Source of the DNA: Salvelinus alpinus
Lineage: Eukaryota; Chordata; Actinopteri; Salmoniformes; Salmonidae
NCBI RefSeq assembly: GCF_045679555.1
Contig: NC_092091.1
Coordinates: forward strand, 86,581,462 to 86,645,461
Direction of reading: 5' to 3'
DNA: 64,000 bases
Shown: piece after piece, positions 36,901-46,600 of the stretch
Layout of the letters: the number at the start of each line of letters is the position of its first letter
Numbering within the stretch: position 1 is the stretch's first letter
Notes under the pieces: model-generated
Database searches by the model: none
What the model saw: the letters and a program-made list of their open reading frames with translations, nothing else
Told to the model about the DNA's origin: nothing
Made by a program: the position numbers and the translations under genes

Positions 36901-39900
36901 CCACCACTAGAGGACAGCAGCAGCTCCTTCCTGCTCTCTACACCTCCTACCACTACAGGACAGCAGCAGATCCTTCCTGCTCTCTACATCTCCCACCACT
37001 AGAGGACAGCAGCAGATCCTTCCTGCTCTCTACACCTCTCACCACTAGAGGACAGCAGCAGCTCCTTCCTGCTCTCTACACCTCCCACCACTAGAGGACA
37101 GCAGCAGCTCCTTCCTGCTCTCTACATCTCCCACCACTAGAGGACAGCAGCAGATCCTTCCTGCTCTCTACACCTCCCACCACTAGAGGACAGCAGCAGC
37201 TCCTTCCTGCTCTCTACACCTCCTACCACTACAGGACAGCAGCACCTCCTTCCTGCTCTCTACACCTCCCACCACTAGAGGACAGCAGCAGATCCTTCCT
37301 GCTCTCTACACCTCCCACCACTAGAGGACAGCAGCAGCTCCTTCCTGCTCTCTACACCTCCTACCACTACAGGACAGCAGCAGCTCCTTCCTGCTCTCTA
37401 CACCTCCTACCACTACAGGACAGCAGCAGCTCCTTCCTGCTCTCTACACCTCCCACCACTAGAGGACAGCAGCAGATCCTTCCTGCTCTCTACACCTCTC
37501 ACCACTAGAGGACAGCAGCAGCTCCTTCCTGCTCTCTACACCTCCTACCACTACAGGACAGCAGCAGATCCTTCCTGCTCTCTACACCTCCCACCACTAG
37601 AGGACAGCAGCACCTCCTTCCTCCTCTCTACACCTCCCACCACTAGAGGACAGCAGCACCTCCTTCCTCCTCTCTACACCTCCCACCACTACAGGACAGC
37701 AGCAGATCCTTCCTCCTCTCTACACCTCCCACCACTAGAGGACAGCAGCACCTCCCTCCTCTCTACACCTCCCACCACTACAGGACAGCAGCACCTCCTT
37801 CCTCCTCTCTACACCTCCCACCACTACAGGACAGCAGCAGATCCTTCCTGCTCTCTACACCTCCCACCACTACAGGACAGCAGCACCTCCTTCCTCCTCT
37901 CTACACCTCCCACCACTACAGGACAGCAGCACCTCCTTCCTCCTCTCTACACCTCCCACCACTACAGGACAGCAGCAGATCCTTCCTCCTCTCTACACCT
38001 CCCACCACTAGAGGACAGCAGCACCTCCTTCCTCCTCTCTACACCTCCCACCACTACAGGACAGCAGCACCTCCTTCCTCCTCTCTACACCTCCCACCAC
38101 TACAGGACAGCAGCAGATCCTTCCTGCTCTCTACACCTCCCACCACTACAGGACAGCAGCAGATCCTTCCTGCTCTCTACACCTCCCACCACTACAGGAC
38201 AGCAGCAGATCCTTCCTGCTCTCTACACCTCCCACCACTAGAGGACAGCAGCAGATCCTTCCTGCTCTCTACACCTCCCACCACTACAGGACAGCAGCAG
38301 ATCCTTCCTGCTCTCTACACCTCCCACCACTAGAGGACAGCAGCAGATCCTTCCTCCTCTCTACACCTCCCTCCACTAGAGGACAGCAGCAGTTCCTTCC
38401 TCCTCTCTACACCTCCCACCACTATAGAGGACAGCAGCAGATCCTTCCTCATCTCTACACCTCCCACCACTAGAGGACAGCAGCAGCTCCTTCCTGGTCT
38501 CTACACCTCCCACCACTAGAGGACAGCAGCAGCTCCTTCCTGCTCTCTACATCTCCCACCACTAGAGGACAGCAGCAGATCCTTCCTCCTCTCTACACCT
38601 CCCTCCACTAGAGGACAGCAGCAGTTCCTTCCTCCTCTCTACACCTCCCACCACTATAGAGGACAGCAGCAGATCCTTCCTCATCTCTACACCTCCCACC
38701 ACTAGAGGACAGCAGCAGCTCCTTCCTGGTCTCTACACCTCCCACCACTAGAGGACAGCAGCAGCTCCTTCCTGCTCTCTACACCTCCCACCACTAGAGA
38801 ACAGCAGCTCCTTCCTGCTCTCTACACCTCCCACCACTAGAGGACAGCAGCAGCTCCTTCCTGCTCTCTACACCTCCCACCACTAGAGGACAGCAGCAGC
38901 TCCTTCCTGCTCTCTACACCTCCCACCACTAGAGGACAGCAGCAGCTCCTTCCTGCTCTCTACACCTCCCACCACTAGAGGACAGCAGCAGCTCCTTCCT
39001 GCTCTCTACACCTCCTACCACTACAGGACAGCAGCAGATCCTTCCTGCTCTCTACATCTCCCACCACTAGAGGACAGCAGCAGATCCTTCCTGCTCTCTA
39101 CACCTCTCACCACTAGAGGACAGCAGCAGCTCCTTCCTGCTCTCTACACCTCCCACCACTAGAGGACAGCAGCAGCTCCTTCCTGCTCTCTACATCTCCC
39201 ACCACTAGAGGACAGCAGCAGATCCTTCCTGCTCTCTACACCTCCCACCACTAGAGGACAGCAGCAGCTCCTTCCTGCTCTCTACACCTCCTACCACTAC
39301 AGGACAGCAGCACCTCCTTCCTGCTCTCTACACCTCCCACCACTAGAGGACAGCAGCAGATCCTTCCTGCTCTCTACACCTCCCACCACTAGAGGACAGC
39401 AGCAGCTCCTTCCTGCTCTCTACACCTCCTACCACTACAGGACAGCAGCAGCTCCTTCCTGCTCTCTACACCTCCTACCACTACAGGACAGCAGCAGCTC
39501 CTTCCTGCTCTCTACACCTCCCACCACTAGAGGACAGCAGCAGATCCTTCCTGCTCTCTACACCTCTCACCACTAGAGGACAGCAGCAGCTCCTTCCTGC
39601 TCTCTACACCTCCTACCACTACAGGACAGCAGCAGATCCTTCCTGCTCTCTACACCTCCCACCACTAGAGGACAGCAGCACCTCCTTCCTCCTCTCTACA
39701 CCTCCCACCACTAGAGGACAGCAGCACCTCCTTCCTCCTCTCTACACCTCCCACCACTACAGGACAGCAGCAGATCCTTCCTCCTCTCTACACCTCCCAC
39801 CACTAGAGGACAGCAGCACCTCCCTCCTCTCTACACCTCCCACCACTACAGGACAGCAGCACCTCCTTCCTCCTCTCTACACCTCCCACCACTACAGGAC

Positions 39901-40549
39901 AGCAGCAGATCCTTCCTGCTCTCTACACCTCCCACCACTACAGGACAGCAGCACCTCCTTCCTCCTCTCTACACCTCCCACCACTACAGGACAGCAGCAC
40001 CTCCTTCCTCCTCTCTACACCTCCCACCACTACAGGACAGCAGCAGATCCTTCCTCCTCTCTACACCTCCCACCACTAGAGGACAGCAGCACCTCCTTCC
40101 TCCTCTCTACACCTCCCACCACTACAGGACAGCAGCACCTCCTTCCTCCTCTCTACACCTCCCACCACTACAGGACAGCAGCAGATCCTTCCTGCTCTCT
40201 ACACCTCCCACCACTACAGGACAGCAGCAGATCCTTCCTGCTCTCTACACCTCCCACCACTACAGGACAGCAGCAGATCCTTCCTGCTCTCTACACCTCC
40301 CACCACTAGAGGACAGCAGCAGATCCTTCCTGCTCTCTACACCTCCCACCACTACAGGACAGCAGCAGATCCTTCCTGCTCTCTACACCTCCCACCACTA
40401 GAGGACAGCAGCAGATCCTTCCTGCTCTCTACACCTCCCACCACTAGAGGACAGCAGCAGATCCTTCCTGCTCTCTACACCTCCCACCACTACAGGACAG
40501 CAGCAGATCCTTCCTGCTCTCTACACCTCCCACCACTAGAGGACAGCAT
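30908..40549. repeat. 46/48-bp minisatellite, about 205 copies, CTCF-like unit
   Basis: Unit ctctacacctcccaccacta followed by gaggacagcagcagctcctt and cctgct. Common variants are ctatagagg (48 bp), cagatcc for cagctcc, ctacagg, cctcatct and cctggtct. Each unit contains ccactagaggacagc, one base from the degenerate CTCF core CCACYAGRKGGCRSY; the copy at 30996-31010 (ccactagagggcagc) matches fully. A block of about 2,068 bp is repeated in tandem near the right end (for example the rare cctccctcct at 37751 and 39819). It ends at a Tc1-like fragment. Confidence 0.95.
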
Positions 40550-40561
40550 CTTCCAGTGCCC

Positions 40562-40795
40562 ACCTTTCTCTCTACATTGTAGAATAATAGTGAAGACATC
40601 AAAACTATGAAATAACACATGGAACCATGTAGTAACCAAAAAAGTGTTAAACATATCAACATTTATTTTAGGTTCTCCAAAGTTGCCACCCTTTGCCTTG
40701 ACAGCTTTGCACACTCTTGGCATAATGTTCTTCTACAATGTTGAAATTAGTAGGTGTGTCCTAACTTTACTGGTACTGTATCTATATATTTATAA
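40562..40795. mobile_element. Tc1-like element remnant with internal deletion
   Basis: The left part, tgtagaataatagtgaagac to gctttgcacactcttggcat, and the right end, ttgaaattagtaggtgtgtc to tggtactgtat, are both familiar parts of a salmonid Tc1-type transposon. The transposase region between them is gone, and the left terminal repeat is missing at the minisatellite edge. Confidence 0.8.
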
Positions 40796-41518
40796 AAACA
40801 ACAACCTTGGAACTTCTTGTAGGCTGGGCTACTCAAAGCAAGAAGATTCAAGAATGGATCTGATTACAGAAGATAACAAGTAGGTGGTACTTTTCTTACA
40901 ATTCTCTTTGTCAGGTGCCTTGGACCAGATATAGAAAATATTACAAAGAAATATAGAACACAGAACAAATCTACAGAAAAGAAGATCTCGAAATAAAATA
41001 TTTTTATTGCAAAACAATCAACTTTCTGGTTAAGAATATAGAATGAAATAAACGTCAAATGACCCCCATTAAAATATCAAAACAATATATACTCCACTAC
41101 AATCCTGTAGTGAGATCAGATTATACAACTTTAGATTACTAGATTAATTGAAAAGTGAAATAAATTATGAATAAAAAGGGATGAATGATAAATGAAAAGA
41201 CTGCACAAACAAAAATGCCTTTCTGAGAGTTTATCTAACTCAGTATCTAATTAATTTAGTTTAGAAAAAACGACTAATTATGAACATGTCCTGATCTGAC
41301 AAGAGTACATTATACACAACATGGAAGCAAAATGAACGAAACAGGACGGGACGTTCCTGAACTTGTACATGTTGTCAATATCTTTCACAGTCCTGCCAAA
41401 TCAAATAGATCAATGCACTTTATTGACCCGAGACATTTATCATAAATATTTTTGTCAGTCATTATCTCCTCTCCATCTCTTATTCTCATGTTTTCCTCAC
41501 TGAAACTTTTGCTCTCTT
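40796..41518 (-). other. 3' flank / 3' UTR of the minus-strand caspase gene
   Basis: AT-rich with no coding signal. On the minus strand AATAAA occurs at 41419-41424, about 95 bp after the stop, and again at 41003-41008. Around 41337-41365 there is a 'gaacgaaacaggacgggacg' phrase resembling a salmonid dispersed promoter-type repeat that also appears near 55137 and 55766. Confidence 0.55.
41419..41424 (-). promoter_or_regulatory. probable poly(A) signal of the minus-strand caspase gene
   Basis: AATAAA on the minus strand, 95 bp beyond the stop codon at 41519-41521. Confidence 0.55.
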
Positions 41519-41692
41519 TCAAAGGTACCACTTTTTGGTCAGAGAGCTCACGATATGAAGTGAGCGCCCTATGTCACTCACAACTGCTGGATCAAGGCGT
41601 ATCAGTCGATCTGTTTTGGCTTCTCTACGTGGTGCCTCCGTATCAAGTTTGAATCCGTGCTTTTCAACTCTTTTGTCCAGACTTCTGTTCAC
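41519..41692 (-). CDS. minus-strand caspase exon 5 (C-terminus, proximal copy)
   Basis: 58 codons including TGA, VNRSLDKRVEKHGFKLDTEA to LHIVSSLTKKWYL. The acceptor is ttgtttcag. Confidence 0.87.
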   Translation of the reverse strand: MNRSLDKRVEKHGFKLDTEAPRREAKTDRLIRLDPAVVSDIGRSLHIVSSLTKKWYL

Positions 41693-42999
41693 CTGAAACA
41701 AATTGCAGTTCAGAAAATTCTAATTATAATACACTGTACACTCGAGGGATTTTTTTCTCTCATATTTTCAATGTAACATATTTCTAACCTTGGTGAAGAG
41801 CTCGTACATGTGGCGGGAAGTCGAAAAGTCCTTAAACACCTTCTCCATCTCCACAAACAGTGGGCATCCATATTCCGGGTGTATGATCGCCAGTTTTTCT
41901 ACAATAAAGAAAATATGAAATTGAGGAAAAGAGAGCCCAAACATGAACCAAGAGAGAATTATTTTAGTCCAATATAAAGCATCAAATACCATGCTATAGG
42001 AAATTAATTTATACCTGGACACACGGCATACACAACCATGATGTCAGACTCTGTGGGAAGCAACTTTTGCGTCGAAGGACCAAATTCTGTACTTCCATCC
42101 GTGTAAAGGTGTCGCAGATGCTCCTTCACTGAAAATAAAAGCAGTCCATTCACATTTTTTTTACAATGATATCGCTATTAAACGTGACACAGACAACACA
42201 GAATATCACAAACTCATACAGCCGTAGGCCTACGTACCTCCCCTACAGGCTTGTACAACAAAGAGCTTGGGTTTCTCACGGAGGGCTGGGCACTGGCGGT
42301 TGTAAAACATCTGGTAGATTTCCTCCAGCTGTATCTCCTTCCCATCAGACAGAGAGATGTGTCCTAGTCGACCGTGACACATGATCACCACCATGAGGCA
42401 ACTGACACCATCTGGCAGGTTCTTTAGTTTGTCTTGAAAATTACTCAATTCAGTCATCACCTCCTGAAATGAACGCAACATACAGCATGGAATTAGGATT
42501 TTTCAATACATGGATTTATTTTTAAACATGAATTCTTGTATTTCTAGCTATTATCATTTTCAAATTATAGTAACATGTCAGGTACAACGTAACTATTTTC
42601 AGTTTCCTTCTACTTGATTTCACCCCAATACGTAGCTTTTTAACCATGATCTCTAGTGAACATGACTGTTTCATAAGGTTATTCTAGTCCCATTCACACC
42701 CTTTACTGTAGACTAGTAATACTCTGTGCCAATTGTGTTTAAGTAACCAACTGAAATGTAATCCTGCTCACTGCATATTGTTAATAGTACACTATTGCTC
42801 TATAGCGTATCACTGCGTAAATAACATGAATACTAATGAAACTTACATTTCGATTATCAAGGGTGTTAATCTTTGTGTAATCAAAGCCATTCCCTTTGAA
42901 GAGCTCTTCCATTCGTGGAACATCATGTTCGGCTCCACTTCTCTTCGTGTCACAAAGAATCAAGGCTCTACGGCTCTCTGTTAACTCATACCTATCCAT
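41519..42999 (-). CDS. caspase-like cysteine protease (peptidase C14), short prodomain
   Basis: Five exons on the minus strand (42847-42999, 42238-42463, 42015-42128, 41789-41898, 41519-41692) join in phase to 258 codons. The p20 part starts RYELTESRRALILCDTKRSG, has the catalytic His in VVIMCHGR (the usual Ser before His-Gly is Cys) and the catalytic Cys in VVQACRG. A short linker follows, then p10 with LLPTESDIMVVYAVCP, GCPLFVEMEKVF and the C-terminal SSLTKKWYL. ATG at 42999 has a favourable context (gagATGG) and in-frame stops lie upstream, so no CARD or pyrin prodomain is visible. Where caspase-1 has VSWRHP this exon set reads LAIIHP, losing the S1 arginine. An alternative p10 exon pair lies at 29998-30834. 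The nearest families are fish inflammatory (caspase-1-like) caspases; exact orthology is uncertain. Confidence 0.85.
41789..41898 (-). CDS. minus-strand caspase exon 4 (p10, proximal copy)
   Basis: 110 nt, EKLAIIHPEYGCPLFVEMEK to SRHMYELFTK. The acceptor is ttattgtag and the donor gttaga, weaker than most here. Confidence 0.82.
42015..42128 (-). CDS. minus-strand caspase exon 3 (linker and p10 start)
   Basis: 114 nt, VKEHLRHLYTDGSTEFGPST then QKLLPTESDIMVVYAVCP. Its donor (gtataa) leaves phase 1, compatible with either p10 exon 4 copy (41789-41898 or 30722-30834). Confidence 0.85.
42238..42463 (-). CDS. minus-strand caspase exon 2 (catalytic dyad)
   Basis: 226 nt, phase 0 to 1, EVMTELSNFQDKLKNLPDGV to KPKLFVVQACRG. 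It carries both catalytic residues (His in MCHGR, Cys in QACRG). It is identical in length to the matching exon of the plus-strand paralogue. Confidence 0.9.
42847..42999 (-). CDS. minus-strand caspase exon 1 (p20 start)
   Basis: 51 codons, MDRYELTESRRALILCDTKR to YTKINTLDNRN. The donor gtaagt lies at 42841-42846 on the minus strand. It contains the S1-pocket Arg position (ESRRALILC). Confidence 0.85.
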
Positions 43000-43583
43000 C
43001 TCACAGTCTGCCTCGCGTAGACCTCAAGACTCCAGAGACCTCAAGACAAAGATTCAACAAGACCAACGTAACTTTGCTCTACAGTCTCAGAAATGTTCAC
43101 GTTAACATGAACTTGCCCCTTTGTCTGCAAAGTCAGCTCTGGCAGGATGTGGATGCTTGAAGGACGTGATAACGGTTAGTGGTTATACAGTGTAACACAA
43201 CCTCCTGGGAAACTGTACGCTACTGAACTTCGCACGTTTTGTAGTCCAATGCAAAGACATTAAAGAATGCTATTTATTCAAATGAAAACACATTTCAAAA
43301 TAACAATGTTGTTTTGAGAAGGATACATTTTAACTGGGTTATGATATTGGCTGTAATCCAAGGATAGCAGAACACACTCATAATGAAACTGAAAAGCTTC
43401 AGCAGGATGTTTTTCTCATTCTCATTGGATGAGAGTTTTTGTCTCTGAGTACAGAGGAAGTGGGGTGGAGGCGGTGCTCAACAAGGTCTGTGGAAAGTAC
43501 CAAACTGTACGGTTTCGCAACAGTGTGTGAACTTGAAAGCAGACATTAGTTGAACATATTGTGAACATATTGTGGCAAGACAA
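43000..43583. promoter_or_regulatory. 584-bp shared region between divergent caspase genes
   Basis: The two caspase start codons face away from each other across this segment, which must hold both 5' UTRs and promoters. It contains the direct IRF/ISRE core GAAACTGAAA at 43385-43394, an inverted CCAAT (attgg) at 43424-43428 and a GC-box-like ggggtggaggcgg near 43462. No clear TATA box was placed. Confidence 0.6.
43385..43394 (+). promoter_or_regulatory. ISRE/IRF-type site GAAACTGAAA
   Basis: It is a perfect GAAANNGAAA core, the established IRF-family/ISGF3 binding pattern, located centrally between the two genes. Interferon-inducible inflammatory caspases are a known theme, so function is plausible but untested. 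Confidence 0.5.
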
Positions 43584-43604
43584 ATGGATAACTCTCAAAT
43601 CCAG
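43584..43604 (+). CDS. plus-strand caspase exon 1
   Basis: Seven codons, MDNSQIQ, then donor gtgagt at 43605. The start was chosen because the next exon is entered in phase 0 and has no suitable in-frame ATG upstream. Initiation context is moderate (acaaATGG). Confidence 0.7.
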
Positions 43605-46600
43605 GTGAGTTGACTAATTTTATTAATACATTGGCTATAGTTAGACGGTGTTCAACTACAATATTTCAAGCCAATATCATATCTGTTTTATGATCACTAT
43701 TGGTATTGGTTTTGATAGTTATGTGTTTTGCTGTCTATGTTCTGTACTGTTGAATGTGCATTTGTATTATTGAGCTGCTCTTCAAGGCCAGGTCTCCACC
43801 ATTACAGTTATTCTGACCTCGATGGGACTTCCTGGTTAGATCAAAGAACAAAATCAAAATAATCTTATAAATATATTATCTTTGTCGGTTCAACACAGCA
43901 GGCGATTGACAGATATGACTTGAAGGGAAAACGCACAGCTTTGATGTTGTGTACCAGTCACCCTGGTGCTGATCGTGACGTCGAAATAATGACCAAACTT
44001 TTCGACGATTATGGTGTCCAGTTTGACCCACCTGTTATTGACCAAACTGCAGAGGTAAGTTTTCATGTTTATTTCTTTACCGGTTGTATTAAGTACTCAT
44101 TTACAATATATATAAACATACAAAAACTATTCCAACTATTCTTTAGAGAAACAACTATTCAACAATGTCTCACCCATCTACACACAATAGCCCATAATGA
44201 CAAAGTGAAAACATGTTTTTATTGACAAGTGAAAACAAATGTATTGACAATAAAATACAGGTGTGTGTGTGTACAGTATGTGATGATTATACCTATTAAG
44301 GGGGTTTTTACTTTGTGATGGACTTCCCCATTCAGGAAATGAAGAAGGTAGTCTCTGAATTCAGAGACAGAATCAACAGAAGCCCAGAAAAAATCAGCTG
44401 TGTTTTTGTAGTGACCACCTCCCATGGAGACTGTGATGTCATCATAGGTGCAGACAACAACTGTCTGCCAGTGAAAGATATAATTGAACCGTTTGGAGAC
44501 GAGCTGTGCCCCAAGATGAAGGGGAAGCCCAAGGTCTTCATCATAGATGCCTGTAGAGGGCGTAAGTTACCACTTCCATGTACAGTACTATAGCGTTACA
44601 ACATTCAGGTAACTTTCCCAAAACTCCCAGTTTTATTTTAATCCTGTTTTGAAGATTCCTGAATCATGAAATAAGAAAAGACCTCCGGAATCCTCCAACC
44701 AGGATTTTAAGAAAAACTGGGATTTGTTTTTTCTTAAAACATCCTCCACTAACTATTGTGAAATGAAATGTTTTAATGATGTATAATAATTGTCTTCACA
44801 TATTTAAATCTAAGCGGAGGTGGATCCTGGAGTGCTTCTTGACTCTGCTGCTAAATCTAAACCATCAAAGAAGGCCCAGTCCACACGAACATACAGGTCC
44901 AGCCGAGTACCACCATGTATTAATGATATGCTGGTTGCATATTCATCTATGACCGGTAATTGTATCAATGACTTTTTATAATTTTTTAAAGTTCAACATT
45001 TAATACAAAGGGATGTAGGACACACCCCTGCAGCAACCACAATATTGTTTTAAACCATTAAGCCATGGCAAAATGTTTGAAATTAAAACTTTTTTAACAG
45101 CCTAAAGGCAAAATGTGTAGAACAGCATGAGATTAGCTTTAAAACTACACATTTGTCTATCTTCCCAAAGGAGAATTGCAAGAACTCATTTTATTTATAA
45201 ACAAACAATAATCTGACCGTTGCCTTTCAAAACTGTGTTACGCCACTGAATACACAATCAACTGTTACGCCACTGAATACACAATCAACTGTGTTACACC
45301 ACTGAATACACAATCAACTGTGTTACGCCACTGAATACACAATCAACTGTGTTACACCACTGAATACACAATCAACTGTGTTACGCCACTGAATACACAA
45401 TCAACTGTGTTACGCCACTGAATACACAATCAACTGTGTTACACCACTGAATACACAATCAACTGTTACGCCACTGAATACACAATCAACTGTGTTACGC
45501 CACTGAATACACAATCAACTGTGTTACGCCACTGAATACACAATCAACTGTGTTACACCACTGAATACACAATCAACTGTGTTACGCCACTGAATACACA
45601 ATCAACTGTGTTACGCCACTGAATACACAATCAACTGTGTTACACCACTGAATACACAATCAACTGTGTTACACCACTGAATACACAATCAACTGTGTTA
45701 CGCCACTGAATACACAATCAACTGTTACGCCACTAAATACACAATCAACTGTGTTACGCCACTGAATACACAATCAACTGTGTTACGCCACTGAATACAC
45801 AATCAACTGTGTTACACCACTGAATACACAATCAACTGTGTTACACCACTGAATACACAATCAACTGTGTTACACCACTAAATACACAATCAATGGTTTG
45901 TGATAAACCAACTACAGTTTTCTTCCAGTCAAGTGAATAATGAATTAGTAAACTATTGTATAACCAAAGACAATAGATACAATTGTAAACAGCATCTCAA
46001 CAGTATGATTAATGTATCAGACCTTCAAATAAATCTAGGTGTTCATTAAAAGGAAACATGAATGACAAGTGATGTTCTGTTACAGATTATGTGTCCTTGA
46101 TGAGTGACCTGGGGTCATTTATGATTGTCGACATAGGTGAGGTGTTTCATTCAGCCACAGAGAAAGAACACGTCTATGACTTATTGGTGAAGGTACAGTT
46201 TTCCTATGAATAATACATTAATGTCAGTCCTCCATGTGTTACATAGTAAAACAAAAGTGGTACTGGCAACAACATGAACTAATGTTGCTGTTGATGTCTA
46301 TGTGAAGGTTAAATACAGTATGTTTTAAAGTTGAAGACAAGTTGGTGGCCAGTATGATGCTAAAAAAAGAAGTGAATTTTTAACAAATTAAAATACCACT
46401 GATTGTCACTGTGGCTTTTGATTAGTTTCCATTTTGAGTGATTTGGGATGGTTGGTGTTTAAACAGCATTTCCAACCAAAACAGACTGTACATTGTGACG
46501 GGTTGTACATTGTGATAGACTGTACATTGTGACGGGTTGTACATTGTGACAGACTGCACATTGTGACGGGTTGTACATTGTGACGGGTTGTACATTGTGA

